From NCBI GenBank assembly GCA_948435735.1, contig CAOJGX010000010.1:1-41787 (forward strand): a stretch of DNA of 41,787 nt. The letters are read 5' to 3'. Position numbers and translations under genes: made by a program. This DNA comes from an uncultured Clostridium sp. Its GTDB lineage: Bacteria; Bacillota; Clostridia; TANB77; CAG-508. Below, in pieces: positions 24,821-34,455 of the stretch (position 1 is its first letter; every line of letters starts with the position of its first letter). The notes below the pieces were generated by a model that made no database searches, was not told where the DNA came from, and saw only the letters and a list, made by a program, of their open reading frames with translations.

Positions 24821-25147
24821 ATGGCAACATCAAACACAATGGGAAGTGATAAAATTAGAATTAGACTAAAAGCTTATGATTATGTTGTTTTAGATCAGTC
24901 TGCTGAAAAAATAGTAGAAACTGCTAAGAGAACAGGAGCAAAAGTTTCAGGCCCAGTTCCACTTCCAACTGAAAAAGAAGTCATTACAATTTTACGTTCT
25001 CCACACAAACACAAAGATTCCAGAGAACAATTTGAAATGAGAACCCATAAAAGAGTAATTGATATTCTTTATCCAACGCAAAAGACAGTGGATAACTTAA
25101 TGAAACTTGAGTTACCAGCAGGTGTTGATATAGAAATTAAATTATAA
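24821..25147 (+). CDS. rpsJ: 30S ribosomal protein S10
   Basis: Small-subunit head protein, also NusE in transcription antitermination. Diagnostic segments are [39 protein letters not shown] and [14 protein letters not shown]. The ATG at 24821 follows AAAGGAGGG; an upstream in-frame start at 24779 would add an unlikely basic stretch through the ribosome binding site. 108 residues, slightly longer than the usual 102 because of MATSNTMGS at the front. It is the first gene of the operon, behind a long leader; tuf and fusA are not upstream. Confidence 0.98.
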   Translation: MATSNTMGSDKIRIRLKAYDYVVLDQSAEKIVETAKRTGAKVSGPVPLPTEKEVITILRSPHKHKDSREQFEMRTHKRVIDILYPTQKTVDNLMKLELPAGVDIEIKL

Positions 25148-25243
25148 TTAGTTTCTTAATTAACAGGTTAATTTAGAGTGAAAACCCTAAAAAAGACCAT
25201 GCTGATAAAAATCAGCCAATAGTAAAATTTAGGAGGAAATAAA

Positions 25244-25879
25244 ATGAAGAAAGCAATCATCGGTAAAAAAGTTGGTATGACACAAATTTTTGATGAAAAT
25301 GGTAGTGTTATTCCAGTAACTGTTATTGAATGTGGGCCATGTCCAGTAGTTCAAGTGAAAACGGTTGAAACAGACGGATATGATGCCGTTCAATTAGGGT
25401 TTGGGGCGGTAAAAGAACATAAAGTCAACAAACCAAACAAAGGCCATTTTTCAAAAGGAAATGTGAAACCAACCAAACACTTAAGAGAATTTAGAATTGA
25501 GGATGTCTCTTCTGTAAAAGTAGGAGATGAAATCAAAGTAGATACATTTGAAGCTGGAGAAACAGTGGATATACAAGGTATTACAAAAGGAAAAGGCTTC
25601 CAAGGCGTAATCAAACGTCATGGTCAATCAAGAGGACCAATGGGTCATGGTTCTATGTACCATAGAAGACCAGGTTCAATGGGAGCAACATCAACACCAG
25701 GTAGAGTTTTTAAAGGTAAAAAATTACCAGGGCACATGGGAGTTGATACAGTGACCATTCAAAATCTTGTGATTATTCGAGTAGATTCAGATAAAAATGC
25801 TATTTTAGTTAAAGGAAGTGTTCCAGGAAACAAAGGTAGTATTTTGAAAATTAGCGATAGTGTAAAGAAAAGTAAATAG
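25244..25879 (+). CDS. rplC: 50S ribosomal protein L3
   Basis: Early-assembly protein at the peptidyl transferase centre. It begins [19 protein letters not shown] and contains [20 protein letters not shown] with the [20 protein letters not shown] loop that reaches the active site. Length 211 is normal. AGGAGG precedes the ATG. The 96-base spacer from rpsJ holds a small hairpin GCTGAT/ATCAGC and no gene. Confidence 0.98.
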   Translation: MKKAIIGKKVGMTQIFDENGSVIPVTVIECGPCPVVQVKTVETDGYDAVQLGFGAVKEHKVNKPNKGHFSKGNVKPTKHLREFRIEDVSSVKVGDEIKVDTFEAGETVDIQGITKGKGFQGVIKRHGQSRGPMGHGSMYHRRPGSMGATSTPGRVFKGKKLPGHMGVDTVTIQNLVIIRVDSDKNAILVKGSVPGNKGSILKISDSVKKSK

Positions 25880-25895
25880 GAAGGAGGAAAAGTAA

Positions 25896-26519
25896 ATGCC
25901 GAAAGTAGATGTATATAATATAGAAGGTAAAAAGGTTAGTGATCTTGAGTTAAAAGAAGAAATCTTTGGTATTAAGCCAAATGAAGCTGTTGTACACAGT
26001 GTATTAGTAAATTACTTAGCAAACCAAAGACAAGGAACACAAAGCACAAAAACCAGAAGCGAAGTTAGAGGCGGTGGAAGAAAACCATGGAGACAAAAAG
26101 GTACTGGTCGTGCAAGACAAGGTTCAATCCGTGCTCCACAATGGATTAAAGGTGGTATCGCGTTAGGTCCAAAACCACGTTCTTATAAGTATAGAGTCAA
26201 TAAAAAAGAAAAAAGATTAGCCATTAAATCTATTTTAAGTTCAAAAGTTTTAGAAAAAGATTTATTGGTTGTTGACAAATTTGATTTCAAAGAAATCAAA
26301 ACAAAACAAATGGCAAATGCGATGAAAAATTTAAAAGTAGAAGATAAAGCGTTGATTATGCTTGCAACAGGAGATGAAAAAGTTCAAAAATCAGCTAGAA
26401 ATTTAGAAGGAGTTAGAACGATTTCAGTTGCAACGATTAATGTATTTGATTTGTTAAAATATAAAAAATTAGTGTTAACAGTTGATACAGTTAAGAAATT
26501 AGAGGAGGTGTATGCTTAA
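25896..26519 (+). CDS. rplD: 50S ribosomal protein L4
   Basis: Large-subunit tunnel protein; in proteobacteria it also represses its own operon. The long tunnel loop is visible as QSTKTRSEVRGGGRKPWRQK and GTGRARQGSIRAPQWIKGG. Length 207 is normal. AAGGAGG precedes the ATG. Its stop is immediately followed by the rplW start. Whether it controls the unusual S10 leader here cannot be read from the sequence. Confidence 0.98.
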   Translation: MPKVDVYNIEGKKVSDLELKEEIFGIKPNEAVVHSVLVNYLANQRQGTQSTKTRSEVRGGGRKPWRQKGTGRARQGSIRAPQWIKGGIALGPKPRSYKYRVNKKEKRLAIKSILSSKVLEKDLLVVDKFDFKEIKTKQMANAMKNLKVEDKALIMLATGDEKVQKSARNLEGVRTISVATINVFDLLKYKKLVLTVDTVKKLEEVYA

Positions 26520-26864
26520 ATGGTAGCCGAGGATATTATTATAAAACCAATTATTACAGAAAAAAGTAATATGGATATGCAAGATGGAAAATACACTTTC
26601 AAAGTTGCGAAAAAAGCAACAAAAGTTGAAATTAGAAACGCTGTAGAAAAATTATTTGATGTAAAAGTTTTGAAGGTAAACACAATGACAGTCAAAGGAA
26701 AAGAAAAAAGAGTAGGTGTTCATAGAGGAATGACATCAGACTGGAAAAAAGCAATTGTTACCATCGACACAAACGCTGGAGATATCAAATATCTTGGAAA
26801 AGGCGGAAAAGAAATGAAAGTTTCTAAAAAATACAAAGATTCAATTGACGCATTTAATGCGTAA
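26520..26864 (+). CDS. rplW: 50S ribosomal protein L23
   Basis: Protein at the tunnel exit that docks signal recognition particle and trigger factor. Typical segments: [40 protein letters not shown] and [19 protein letters not shown]. 114 residues, somewhat longer than the usual 95-100 owing to the C-terminus. Its ATG starts directly after the L4 stop; the ribosome binding site GAGGAGG lies inside rplD. A pair of REP-like palindromes follows the stop. Confidence 0.97.
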   Translation: MVAEDIIIKPIITEKSNMDMQDGKYTFKVAKKATKVEIRNAVEKLFDVKVLKVNTMTVKGKEKRVGVHRGMTSDWKKAIVTIDTNAGDIKYLGKGGKEMKVSKKYKDSIDAFNA

Positions 26865-26868
26865 ATAT

Positions 26869-26991
26869 GTAGGGGCAATTATCAATTGCCCACGCTTCCG
26901 AGAAAGGCATGCTTAATTGTTTTAGGATGATTATGCGGAAATTATTCGGGATTATGCTACGCGGGAACGGACGACTAATAGTCGCCCCTAC
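26869..26991 (+). repeat. Pair of inverted REP-like palindromes between rplW and rplB
   Basis: Left unit: GTAG (26869-26872) and stem GGGCAATT/AATTGCCC (26873-26880, 26884-26891), loop ATC. Right unit in opposite orientation: stem GGACGACT/AGTCGCCC (26969-26976, 26980-26987, one mismatch), loop AAT, then CTAC (26988-26991), the complement of GTAG. Together they form a BIME-like composite of 123 bases inside the ribosomal operon. The stems differ from copy 1 by paired changes, so pairing is kept. Confidence 0.75.
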
Positions 26992-27042
26992 AAAGTATCT
27001 AGAATAAACTAGGAAAATAAATTTTAAAAGGAGAAAAGAAAA

Positions 27043-27873
27043 ATGGGAATTAAACATTATAGACCATATACACCATCAAGAAGAAATATGACGACTTCAA
27101 CATTTGAAGAAATCACGAAAAAAACACCGGAAAAATCTTTGCTAGCAAAGAAAAGAAAAAATGCTGGTAGAAATTCGTATGGTAGAATTACCGTAAGACA
27201 TCAAGGTGGTGGAAATAGACAAAAATATAGAATCATTGATTTTAAAAGAAAAAAAGATGATATGTTTGCAACGATTATTGGTATCGAATATGATCCAAAT
27301 AGAAGTGCTAACATTGCCTTAATCGAATATGAAGACGGAACCAAAAGTTACATTTTAGCACCTGCTAAATTAACAGACGGCGACAAAGTTATTTCAGGTG
27401 TTAATGTTGATATTAAACCAGGAAATGCTATGCCAATTTCCAGCATTCCAGTTGGTACGATGATACACAACATCGAATTAAATCCAGGGCAAGGTGGAAA
27501 ATTGGTTCGTTCTGCAGGGCAAGATGCACAATTAATGGCAAAAGAAGGTGCCTATGCTCACGTAAGACTTCCATCAGGTGAGATGAGATTAATCTCTGTA
27601 AGATGTAGAGCTACGATTGGAACCATTGGAAATAGTGACCATGAAAATATCAAAATTGGTAAAGCTGGTAGAAAAAGACACATGGGAATTAGACCAACCG
27701 TCAGAGGTTCTGTTATGAACCCATGCGATCATCCTCATGGTGGTGGTGAAGGTAGAGCACCAGTCGGTAGACCAGGGCCATTAACACCTTGGGGTAAACC
27801 AGCAATCGGTTATAAGACAAGAAATAAGAAAAAGCAATCGAACAAGTTTATCGTAAAGAGGAGGGGTAAATAA
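27043..27873 (+). CDS. rplB: 50S ribosomal protein L2
   Basis: Core large-subunit protein needed for subunit joining and peptidyl transfer. Begins [20 protein letters not shown]; contains [40 protein letters not shown] and the conserved C-terminal [19 protein letters not shown] with the functionally important histidine. Length 276 is normal. AAAAGGAG precedes the ATG. The 178-base upstream spacer carries the REP pair. Its stop codon shares one base with the rpsS start. Confidence 0.99.
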   Translation: MGIKHYRPYTPSRRNMTTSTFEEITKKTPEKSLLAKKRKNAGRNSYGRITVRHQGGGNRQKYRIIDFKRKKDDMFATIIGIEYDPNRSANIALIEYEDGTKSYILAPAKLTDGDKVISGVNVDIKPGNAMPISSIPVGTMIHNIELNPGQGGKLVRSAGQDAQLMAKEGAYAHVRLPSGEMRLISVRCRATIGTIGNSDHENIKIGKAGRKRHMGIRPTVRGSVMNPCDHPHGGGEGRAPVGRPGPLTPWGKPAIGYKTRNKKKQSNKFIVKRRGK

Positions 27874-28154
27874 TGGCTGAAATAAAGAAAAGAGATAAAA
27901 AACCATTTGTAGCACCTGAGTTAATCAAAAGAGTAGAAGCTATGAATGAAGCAGGAAAAAAAGAAGTATTAAAAACATGGTCAAGAGCTTCTACCATTTA
28001 TCCACAAATGATTGGTCATACAATCGCTGTACATGATGGTAGAAAACATGTTCCAATTTATATTTCTGAAGAAATGGTTGGACATAAATTAGGAGAATTT
28101 GCTCCAACTAGAACATTTAAAGGTCATGCAGGAGATAAGAAAACAAAGAAATAA
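27873..28154 (+). CDS. rpsS: 30S ribosomal protein S19
   Basis: Small-subunit head protein forming a bridge and binding RimM during assembly. Segments [40 protein letters not shown] and [20 protein letters not shown] are diagnostic. Length 93 is normal. The ATG overlaps the rplB stop (TAATG), with GAGGAGGGG just upstream. Confidence 0.98.
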   Translation: MAEIKKRDKKPFVAPELIKRVEAMNEAGKKEVLKTWSRASTIYPQMIGHTIAVHDGRKHVPIYISEEMVGHKLGEFAPTRTFKGHAGDKKTKK

Positions 28155-28188
28155 GAATTTTCAAAAATTGATAGAGGAGGTATAAACT

Positions 28189-28557
28189 GTGGAAGAAAAA
28201 GCAATCGAAAATGATGTGATAGAAGCAAAAGCGATTTTAAAATATGCTAGAATTTCAAGCAGAAAAGTTAAAATTGTGGCTGATTTAATCAGAGGCAAAA
28301 AAGTGGATGAAGCACTTAGTATTTTAAAATTTGCGCCAAAAGCATCAAGTGAAATTTTAGAAAAACTTCTAAAATCAGCAATTGCAAATGCTGAAAATAA
28401 TCACTTTATGAATCGAAGCAACCTTTATGTGGCAGAAATTTATGCAAACCAAGGCCCAACCTTAAAGAGAATTAGACCTGCTGCCAAAGGTTCTGCTGTT
28501 AGAATCAGAAAAAGAACAAGTCATATAACAATTGTGTTAAGAGAAATTGAGAAATAA
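28189..28557 (+). CDS. rplV: 50S ribosomal protein L22
   Basis: Tunnel-lining protein. The start is GTG at 28189, eight bases after GAGGAGG. A short acidic N-terminal extension ([12 protein letters not shown]) precedes the core: [40 protein letters not shown] and [20 protein letters not shown] (the tunnel hairpin and C-terminus). 122 residues against the usual 110-115. Confidence 0.97.
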   Translation: MEEKAIENDVIEAKAILKYARISSRKVKIVADLIRGKKVDEALSILKFAPKASSEILEKLLKSAIANAENNHFMNRSNLYVAEIYANQGPTLKRIRPAAKGSAVRIRKRTSHITIVLREIEK

Positions 28558-28578
28558 AAGAAAGGAGATTACAAGAAC

Positions 28579-29238
28579 ATGGGACAAAAAGTTCATCCAA
28601 ATGGAATGAGGGTTGGTATAATCAGAGATTGGAACTCAAAATGGTATGCAAGTGCAAAAGATTATAGCGATTACTTAGTTGAGGATTATAACATTCGTAA
28701 ATATATAAAGAAAAAATTATATGTGAGCGGAATTTCAAAAATAGAGATTGAAAGAACTGCTAAATGTGTAAGAATTAATGTATACACAGCAAAACCAGGT
28801 TTGGTGATTGGAAAAGGTGGAAATCTTTCAGAAGCTCTAAAAAATGAGTTAGAAAAAATGATTAACAAACAAGTTAACTTAAACATTGTAGAAGTGAAAA
28901 ATATTGATACGGATGCACAATTAGTTGCAGAAAATATTGCAGGTCAATTAGAAAGAAGAATTTCATTCAGAAGAGCCATGAAACAATGCATGCAAAAATC
29001 TATGAAAGCAGGTGCTTTAGGAATTAAGACTTCTGTATCTGGAAGATTAGGTGGAGCAGATATGGCAAGAACTGAATTTTATAAAGAAGGAACCATTCCA
29101 TTACAAACTTTAAGAGCTGATATTGATTACGGATTTGCAGAAGCAGATACAACGTATGGAAAAATCGGAGTAAAAGTTTGGATTTATAAAGGCGAAATTT
29201 TACCAAGCAAAAAAGAAGCAAAAGGAGGTAAAGAATAA
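28579..29238 (+). CDS. rpsC: 30S ribosomal protein S3
   Basis: KH-domain protein at the mRNA entry with helicase role. Begins [22 protein letters not shown] motif [19 protein letters not shown]; later [20 protein letters not shown] and [20 protein letters not shown]. Length 219 is normal. AAAGGAG precedes the ATG. The stop overlaps the start of rplP. Confidence 0.99.
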   Translation: MGQKVHPNGMRVGIIRDWNSKWYASAKDYSDYLVEDYNIRKYIKKKLYVSGISKIEIERTAKCVRINVYTAKPGLVIGKGGNLSEALKNELEKMINKQVNLNIVEVKNIDTDAQLVAENIAGQLERRISFRRAMKQCMQKSMKAGALGIKTSVSGRLGGADMARTEFYKEGTIPLQTLRADIDYGFAEADTTYGKIGVKVWIYKGEILPSKKEAKGGKE

Positions 29239-29672
29239 TGCCATTAATGCCAAAAAAGACAAAATTTAGAAAAATGCAAAAAGGTAGAAATAGAGGAAAA
29301 GCAACACGTGGTAACGTGGTTAATGAAGGTGAATTTGGAATTCAAGCAACAAGTGCTGGTTGGATTACTTCTAACCAAATCGAAGCTGCCAGAATTGCCA
29401 TGACACGTTATATTAAAAGAGGTGGAAAAGTTTGGATTAAGGTATTTCCAGACAAACCAATCACAAGTAAACCAATCGGAACCCGTATGGGTAAAGGTAA
29501 AGGTGCTCCTGAATATTGGGTAGCAGTAGTAAAACCAGGTAGAGTGATGTTTGAACTTGCTGGTGTTTCTGAAGAAGTGGCAAGAGAAGCTTTGCGTTTA
29601 GCGGGCCATAAATTGCCTGTCAAAACCAAGTTTGTAAAAAGAGAAGTAGGCGGTGATTTAGATGAAGAATAA
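29238..29672 (+). CDS. rplP: 50S ribosomal protein L16
   Basis: Protein near the A and P sites and the central protuberance. Begins [18 protein letters not shown]; later [20 protein letters not shown] and [20 protein letters not shown], with the conserved arginine known to be hydroxylated in some bacteria. Length 144 is normal. The ATG overlaps the rpsC stop and its end overlaps rpmC by 11 bases. Confidence 0.99.
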   Translation: MPLMPKKTKFRKMQKGRNRGKATRGNVVNEGEFGIQATSAGWITSNQIEAARIAMTRYIKRGGKVWIKVFPDKPITSKPIGTRMGKGKGAPEYWVAVVKPGRVMFELAGVSEEVAREALRLAGHKLPVKTKFVKREVGGDLDEE

Positions 29673-29865
29673 GAAAATCAATGAAATGTCTTCACCTGAG
29701 CTAGAAAAAGAATTAGGCGAATTAAAATCAGAATTATTCAAATTACGTTTTAGTTTAGCAACAAATGGATTAGATAATCCAATGAGAATTCGTGAAGTTC
29801 GACGCGAAATTGCCAGAGTAAAGACAATACTTAGAAAAAGAGAAATAGAAAACCAAGAAAATTAA
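29662..29865 (+). CDS. rpmC: 50S ribosomal protein L29
   Basis: Tunnel-exit protein. Two-helix hairpin with [40 protein letters not shown] and [15 protein letters not shown]. 67 residues, normal. Starts inside the end of rplP in another frame, with translation probably coupled. Confidence 0.96.
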   Translation: MKNKKINEMSSPELEKELGELKSELFKLRFSLATNGLDNPMRIREVRREIARVKTILRKREIENQEN

Positions 29866-29884
29866 GAAAGGAGATAGTCTTAAA

Positions 29885-30148
29885 ATGGAAGAAAGAAATC
29901 TTCGTAAAACAATGATTGGTACAGTTGTTTCTGATAAAATGGACAAAACAATTGTAGTAGCTGTTGAAGACAATGTTACACATCCAATGTATAAGAAAAC
30001 AGTAAAAAGAACCTATAAATTAAAAGCCCATGACGAAGCAAACGAATGCAAAATGGGAGACAGAGTTGAAGTTATGGAAACAAGACCTTTGTCAAAAGAT
30101 AAAAGATGGAGACTTGTAAAAATTGTAGAGAAAGCTATTATAAAATAG
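29885..30148 (+). CDS. rpsQ: 30S ribosomal protein S17
   Basis: Primary 16S-binding protein with an OB fold. Segments [40 protein letters not shown] and [20 protein letters not shown] are diagnostic. Length 87 is normal. AAAGGAGA precedes the ATG. Confidence 0.98.
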   Translation: MEERNLRKTMIGTVVSDKMDKTIVVAVEDNVTHPMYKKTVKRTYKLKAHDEANECKMGDRVEVMETRPLSKDKRWRLVKIVEKAIIK

Positions 30149-30187
30149 GCTAAAACTTATAAATAAAATAAGAAGGAGGAACCTTAA

Positions 30188-30556
30188 ATGGTACAACAAC
30201 AAACGAGATTAAAAGTAGCTGATAATACTGGTGCAAAAGAGATTATGTGTATCCGATGCTTAGGTGGATCCTATCGAAGATATGCTGAAATAGGAGATAT
30301 CATAGTTGCTTCTGTTAAATCTGCTACACCAGGTGGCGTTGTAAAAAAAGGAGAAGTTGTCAAAGCAGTCGTTGTTAGAACAAAAAAAGGCGCAAGACGT
30401 CCAGATGGTTCTTATGTAAAATTTGATGAAAATGCTGCTGTTATCATTCGTGATGACGGAACTCCAAAAGGAACACGTATCTTTGGCCCAGTAGCAAGGG
30501 AGTTAAGAGATAAAAATTATTTAAAAATCTTATCTCTTGCACCAGAGGTTTTATAA
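30188..30556 (+). CDS. rplN: 50S ribosomal protein L14
   Basis: Interface protein contacting L19 and 16S rRNA, target of the silencing factor RsfS. Begins [20 protein letters not shown]; then [39 protein letters not shown] and [20 protein letters not shown]. Length 122 is normal. AGAAGGAGGA precedes the ATG. Confidence 0.99.
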   Translation: MVQQQTRLKVADNTGAKEIMCIRCLGGSYRRYAEIGDIIVASVKSATPGGVVKKGEVVKAVVVRTKKGARRPDGSYVKFDENAAVIIRDDGTPKGTRIFGPVARELRDKNYLKILSLAPEVL

Positions 30557-30612
30557 AAAATGGATTATAATACAAAATTCAAAAATCTAAAAAAGAATTA
30601 GAGGTGAATAAA

Positions 30613-30921
30613 TTGAAAATCAAAAAAGGTGATAATGTTAAGATTTTATCAGGAAATGACAAAGATAAAACAGGAGAAGTTTTAGAAGTTATTCCAAAGA
30701 AAAATAAAATCGTTGTCAAAGGTGTAAATGTTAGAAAAAAACATGTAAAGCCTAGAAGACAAGGCGATGAAGGTGGAATTATTTCAAGTGAATGTCCGAT
30801 TGACAGTAGCAAAGCCAATGTGGTATGTAGCAAATGTGGCAAAGCAACCAAAATTGGATATGGTGAAGAAAAAGGCGAAAAAATACGTGTTTGTAAGAAA
30901 TGCGGAGCAAAATTAAAATAG
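30613..30921 (+). CDS. rplX: 50S ribosomal protein L24 with zinc-ribbon motif
   Basis: Assembly-initiator protein at the tunnel exit. KOW motif: KIKKGDNVKILSGNDKDKTG; then GVNVRKKHVKPRRQGDEGGI. The C-terminal part keeps two CxxC pairs (VVCSKCGK and RVCKKCG), a zinc ribbon found in many but not all bacterial L24. The TTG at 30613 is chosen over GTG at 30604 because AGAGGTG (30600-30606) is six bases upstream of the TTG and overlaps the GTG. 102 residues. Confidence 0.96.
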   Translation: MKIKKGDNVKILSGNDKDKTGEVLEVIPKKNKIVVKGVNVRKKHVKPRRQGDEGGIISSECPIDSSKANVVCSKCGKATKIGYGEEKGEKIRVCKKCGAKLK

Positions 30922-30950
30922 TGATTTAGAAAGGAGGAATTTAAAAGAAA

Positions 30951-31490
30951 ATGGAAGTACTGAAAGAACAATATAAAACGGAAGTAGTACCAGCCTTGAT
31001 GAAAAAATTTAACTATAAATCAATTATGGAAGTTCCTAAATTAGAAAAAATAGTAATTAATATTGGATTAGGCGAAACCAAAGATAATCCAAAAGCATTA
31101 GACAATGCGGTTAATGATTTGACCATTATTACAGGGCAAAAACCAGTAATAACAAAAGCCAAAAAATCAATTGCTGCTTTTAAGTTAAGAGAGGGAATGA
31201 AAATTGGTTGTAAGGTAACTTTAAGAGCTGGAAAGATGTATGATTTTGCACAAAAATTATTTAATGTTGCTTTACCTAGGGTAAGAGATTTTAGAGGTGT
31301 ATCAAGCCATGCGTTTGATGGTAGAGGAAATTATTCAATGGGAATTAAAGAACAGTTGATTTTCCCAGAGATTGAATACGATAAAATCGACAAAATAAGA
31401 GGTATGGATATTATATTTGTAACAACTGCCAAAACGGATGAAGAAGCAAAAGAGTTGTTATCGTTGTTAGGAATGCCATTCCGAAACTAA
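30951..31490 (+). CDS. rplE: 50S ribosomal protein L5
   Basis: Binds 5S rRNA in the central protuberance. Segments [39 protein letters not shown] and [20 protein letters not shown] are diagnostic; ends [11 protein letters not shown]. Length 179 is normal. AAAGGAGG precedes the ATG. The 94-base spacer after it carries structured element A. Confidence 0.99.
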   Translation: MEVLKEQYKTEVVPALMKKFNYKSIMEVPKLEKIVINIGLGETKDNPKALDNAVNDLTIITGQKPVITKAKKSIAAFKLREGMKIGCKVTLRAGKMYDFAQKLFNVALPRVRDFRGVSSHAFDGRGNYSMGIKEQLIFPEIEYDKIDKIRGMDIIFVTTAKTDEEAKELLSLLGMPFRN

Positions 31491-31560
31491 GTTAGATGTT
31501 AGCGAGCTTACAGATAACTTATGCAACGAAGTTGTAAACATTGAAAAGACTACCATGGTC
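31491..31560 (+). other. Structured intergenic element, copy A (rplE-rpsN)
   Basis: Contains the family core GAGC-TTACAGAT-ACTT-AACGAAG (31504-31531), a P1 stem TGT/ACA (31497-31499, 31510-31512) inside GTTA/TAAC (31491-31494, 31515-31518), a P2 hairpin CAAC-GAA-GTTG (31524-31534) and the tail AAAAGACTACCATGG (ending 31558). Copies C and D align over the whole length; copy B over the first part. Confidence 0.55.
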
Positions 31561-31584
31561 TAACTAAAAAGAAAGGAGAAATCA

Positions 31585-31770
31585 ATGGCTAAAAAATCAT
31601 TAAAAGTGAAATGCGCCAGAGAGCAAAAATATAAAACAAGAGCATATAACAGATGTAAAATTTGTGGAAGACCACATGCCTACATCAGAAAATTTGGAAT
31701 TTGTCGTGTTTGCTTTAGAGAATTAGCTCATAAGGGAGAAATTCCTGGAGTAAAAAAAGCAAGCTGGTAA
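31585..31770 (+). CDS. rpsN: 30S ribosomal protein S14, zinc-binding type
   Basis: Short 61-residue S14 (type Z). The zinc site is two CxxC pairs, CKICG and CRVCF (about residues 24-43). Begins [20 protein letters not shown], ends [11 protein letters not shown] as usual. AAAGGAG precedes the ATG. The presence of the zinc form in the operon is standard for Firmicutes. Confidence 0.98.
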   Translation: MAKKSLKVKCAREQKYKTRAYNRCKICGRPHAYIRKFGICRVCFRELAHKGEIPGVKKASW

Positions 31771-31831
31771 TGCTAAAGACTGTTCAAGTGTGAGCGAGTT
31801 ACAGTGTCAGTAGCAATACGAAAGTATTGCT
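31771..31831 (+). other. Structured intergenic element, copy B (rpsN-rpsH)
   Basis: Shares GAGCGAGTTACAG (31792-31804) with the family. P1: ACTGT/ACAGT (31779-31783, 31801-31805). P2 is a perfect 8-bp hairpin AGCAATAC-GAAA-GTATTGCT (31812-31831). The tail seen in A, C and D is not recognisable. It is not followed by a T-run, so it is not a terminator. Confidence 0.5.
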
Positions 31832-31864
31832 TCCTATATGAAAAATAAAAAAGGAGGGAAAAAC

Positions 31865-32263
31865 GTGAATACAACGGATCCAATTGCAGATATGTTAACA
31901 AGAATTAGAAATGCCAATAGCAAAAAATTTAAAACAGTTGATGTGCCTGCTTCAAAAATGAAAAAAGCGATTGCAGAAAATTTGCTAGAAGAAGGATATA
32001 TTAAATCTTTTGAAGAGATTGAAAATGAAACACAAGGAATCATTAGAATTACGTTAAAATATGACGAAAAAGGAAATCGAGTAATTGATGGATTAAAAAG
32101 AATTAGTAAACCAGGTTTAAGAATTTATGCACCAAAGGACGAATTACCTAAAGTGTTAAATGGTTTAGGAATTGCCTTGATTTCAACCTCAAAAGGTATT
32201 ATGACGGATAAAAAAGCGCGTGAACTTGGTATCGGTGGCGAGGTTTTAGCGTATATCTGGTAA
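31865..32263 (+). CDS. rpsH: 30S ribosomal protein S8
   Basis: Central-domain 16S-binding protein; it represses the spc operon in E. coli. Segments [40 protein letters not shown] and [20 protein letters not shown] are diagnostic. The GTG at 31865, after AAAGGAGGG, gives 132 residues, the usual length; an ATG at 31838 would include the ribosome binding site in the protein. Confidence 0.98.
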   Translation: MNTTDPIADMLTRIRNANSKKFKTVDVPASKMKKAIAENLLEEGYIKSFEEIENETQGIIRITLKYDEKGNRVIDGLKRISKPGLRIYAPKDELPKVLNGLGIALISTSKGIMTDKKARELGIGGEVLAYIW

Positions 32264-32334
32264 ATAAAATAAATTAGAATTCTGAAAAAATATCGATCGA
32301 TAAGTAGATATTAATCTAAGAAAGGAGAAATAAA

Positions 32335-32874
32335 ATGTCAAGAATAGGAAACAAACCAATTACTGTGCCAGATGGTGTAGAGGTAAAATTAGACGGTCAA
32401 CATATTACCGTAAAAGGGCCAAAAGGAACCTTAGAAAGAGACATTCATGAAAACATGAAAGTAACATTAGAAGACAAGGTTTTAAAAGTAGTAAGACCAA
32501 ATGATGAACCAAAAAACAGAAGTTTACATGGTTTAACAAGAACGTTAATTAATAATATGGTAGAAGGAACTACCAATGGTTTTGAAAGAAAATTAGAAAT
32601 CAATGGTGTTGGGTACAGAGCACAAAAGCAAGGGAATAAATTGGTGATGAATTTAGGATATTCACATCCAGTTGAAATGGAAGCACCAGCAGGTATTACA
32701 TTTGACGTACCAAGTCAAAATGAAATCATTGTAAAAGGAATTGACAAAGAATTAGTTGGTCAAACAGCAGCAGTTATCAGAACCAAAAGACCACCAGAAG
32801 TATATCGTGGTAAAGGTATTAAATATGCTGAAGAAATTATTAGACGTAAAGAAGGTAAGGCAGGGAAAAAGTAA
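32335..32874 (+). CDS. rplF: 50S ribosomal protein L6
   Basis: Protein near the factor-binding site. Begins [20 protein letters not shown]; contains [20 protein letters not shown] and the C-terminal [20 protein letters not shown]. Length 179 is normal. AAAGGAG precedes the ATG. Structured element C begins at its stop codon. Confidence 0.99.
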   Translation: MSRIGNKPITVPDGVEVKLDGQHITVKGPKGTLERDIHENMKVTLEDKVLKVVRPNDEPKNRSLHGLTRTLINNMVEGTTNGFERKLEINGVGYRAQKQGNKLVMNLGYSHPVEMEAPAGITFDVPSQNEIIVKGIDKELVGQTAAVIRTKRPPEVYRGKGIKYAEEIIRRKEGKAGKK

Positions 32875-32964
32875 GCCGTTAGCGACGTAGGAGCTTTACG
32901 GATTACTTTGTTAACGCAGTGTAACGGAGTTAACTACCTTAGAAAAAGCTACTATGCCTACTTA
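32875..32964 (+). other. Structured intergenic element, copy C (rplF-rplR)
   Basis: Core GAGCTTTACGGATTACTTTG continued by TTAACGCAG (32891-32919) is 26 of 29 identical to copy D. P1 is CCGT/ACGG (32876-32879, 32898-32901), against CTGT/ACAG in B and D: a compensatory change. P2: GTTA/TAAC (32910-32913, 32922-32925) or GTTAAC with GTTAAC (32910-32915, 32929-32934). Tail AGAAAAAGCTACTATGC ends at 32957. The 153-base spacer has no gene. Confidence 0.6.
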
Positions 32965-33027
32965 CTATAAATATGCAAAGTAAAGTTAACTTCAAAAAGT
33001 CCTATAAAAATAGAAAGGAGAACTAAA

Positions 33028-33387
33028 ATGATTACAAAAATCAATCGAAAAGCAGAACGTCAAAGAAGACATAAAAGAGTTCGTACTAAAATCAGTGGAA
33101 CAACAGAAGTTCCAAGACTAGCTGTTTGCAGAACGAACAAGAATATCATTGCACAAATCATTGATGATACAAAAGGTGAAACCCTTGTTTATGTATCAAC
33201 CATGGATCAAGATATTAAAACCAAAAAAGCCAACAAAGAAGCTGCCAAAGAAGTTGGAGCAGCCATTGCCAAAAAAGCTGCAGTCAAAAAAATCGAAAAT
33301 GTAGTTTTTGATCGAGGTGGATTTATTTATCACGGTGTTGTAAAAGAATTAGCAGAAGCAGCACGTGAAGCAGGTTTAAAATTTTAA
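33028..33387 (+). CDS. rplR: 50S ribosomal protein L18
   Basis: 5S rRNA-binding protein of the central protuberance. Segments [40 protein letters not shown] and [20 protein letters not shown] with AREAGLKF at the end. Length 119 is normal. AAAGGAG precedes the ATG. Confidence 0.98.
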   Translation: MITKINRKAERQRRHKRVRTKISGTTEVPRLAVCRTNKNIIAQIIDDTKGETLVYVSTMDQDIKTKKANKEAAKEVGAAIAKKAAVKKIENVVFDRGGFIYHGVVKELAEAAREAGLKF

Positions 33388-33407
33388 AAGAAAGGAGAAA
33401 TAAAAAC

Positions 33408-33899
33408 GTGGAAGAAGAAAAATCAGTTGAATTGAAAGAGAAAGTGGTTGCGATTAACAGAGTTGCCAAAGTTGTGAAAGGTGGTAGAACCTTTCGATTT
33501 AGTGCAGTTGTTGTAGTTGGTGATGAAGCTGGTCACATTGGGGTTGGAAATGGTAAAGCTGCCGAAGTTCCAGATGCTATCAAAAAAGCAATTGAAGAAG
33601 CCAAAAAGAACCTAATCACAGTACCAATCGTAGGAACAACCATTCCTCATGAATATATTGGAAGATTTGGTAGTGCTAGAGTTATGCTAAAACCAGGAGC
33701 AGAAGGTTCTGGAATTATTGCTGGTGGTAGTGTAAGACCAGTATTAGAATTAGCAGGATACAAAGACATCAATTCGAAAGTTTTAGGAACGACAAATCCT
33801 AGAAATGTTGTTTATGCTACAATGGAAGCATTAAAAAATATGCAAACAGTAGAAGAAGTTGCTAGAAAAAGAGGAAAGAAAGTTTCTGAAATTTTATAA
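33408..33899 (+). CDS. rpsE: 30S ribosomal protein S5
   Basis: Decoding-fidelity protein. Segments [40 protein letters not shown] and [20 protein letters not shown] are diagnostic. The GTG start at 33408 follows AAAGGAG. Length 163 is normal. In most bacteria rpmD (L30) comes next; here a 121-base non-coding spacer separates it from rplO. Confidence 0.99.
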   Translation: MEEEKSVELKEKVVAINRVAKVVKGGRTFRFSAVVVVGDEAGHIGVGNGKAAEVPDAIKKAIEEAKKNLITVPIVGTTIPHEYIGRFGSARVMLKPGAEGSGIIAGGSVRPVLELAGYKDINSKVLGTTNPRNVVYATMEALKNMQTVEEVARKRGKKVSEIL

Positions 33900-33944
33900 A
33901 ACAAATTTTATAAAATACAACCAAGATGCAAAAACGTAAAATGA

Positions 33945-33996
33945 ATTTTACAAAATTGAATGAATACGCAATTTTGTAAAATCGATTTTACAAAAT
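33945..33996 (+). other. Alternative hairpins where rpmD is expected
   Basis: ATTTTACAAAATTG (33945-33958) pairs perfectly over 14 bp with CAATTTTGTAAAAT (33969-33982). The same middle segment pairs over 12 bp with ATTTTACAAAAT (33985-33996), a perfect palindrome around CG. The two hairpins exclude each other. No T-run follows; the rplO ribosome binding site AAGGAGG lies 12 bases after. The spacer 33900-34020 holds no reading frame for L30. Confidence 0.7.
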
Positions 33997-34020
33997 AATT
34001 TATTTTAAGGAGGTGCAAAA

Positions 34021-34455
34021 ATGGAATTAGGAAATTTACATCCCAATGTTAAAACAAAAACAAAGAAAAGAGTTGGCCGTGGAATCGCTTCTGGGTTAGG
34101 AAAAACTTCTGGTAGAGGTCATAAAGGCCAAAAAGCAAGATCTGGAGGTGGCGTAAGAAGAGGATTTGAAGGTGGTCAAACACCATTATATAGAAGATTA
34201 CCAAAAAGAGGATTTAATCATTTTAATGCAAAAACTTATACAGAAGTAACTTTGAATATGCTAAATAAATCAACCGTTAACGAAGTGACTGCTGAAACCT
34301 TATTAAAAGACGGAATTATTGGTAAAATAAACGATGGAATTGTTGTTTTAGCAACTGGAAAATTAGATAAAAAATTAACCGTAAAAGCAACTAGATTTAC
34401 AAAAGGTGCAACAGAAAAAATCGAAGCTGCTGGTGGAAAATGTGAGGTGGTTTAA
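34021..34455 (+). CDS. rplO: 50S ribosomal protein L15
   Basis: Late-assembly large-subunit protein. The glycine- and arginine-rich extended N-terminus is clear: [40 protein letters not shown]. Length 144 is normal. AAGGAGGTG precedes the ATG. secY starts right after its stop. Confidence 0.98.
   Translation: MELGNLHPNVKTKTKKRVGRGIASGLGKTSGRGHKGQKARSGGGVRRGFEGGQTPLYRRLPKRGFNHFNAKTYTEVTLNMLNKSTVNEVTAETLLKDGIIGKINDGIVVLATGKLDKKLTVKATRFTKGATEKIEAAGGKCEVV

Noticed and set aside
25148-25243. Further copy of the spc/alpha element between rpsJ and rplC
   Set aside because: AAAAAAGACCATG resembles the tail of copy A, but the core is not recognisable.
31812-31831. Terminator between rpsN and rpsH
   Set aside because: The 8-bp GAAA hairpin lacks a T-run and lies mid-operon; kept as part of structured element B.
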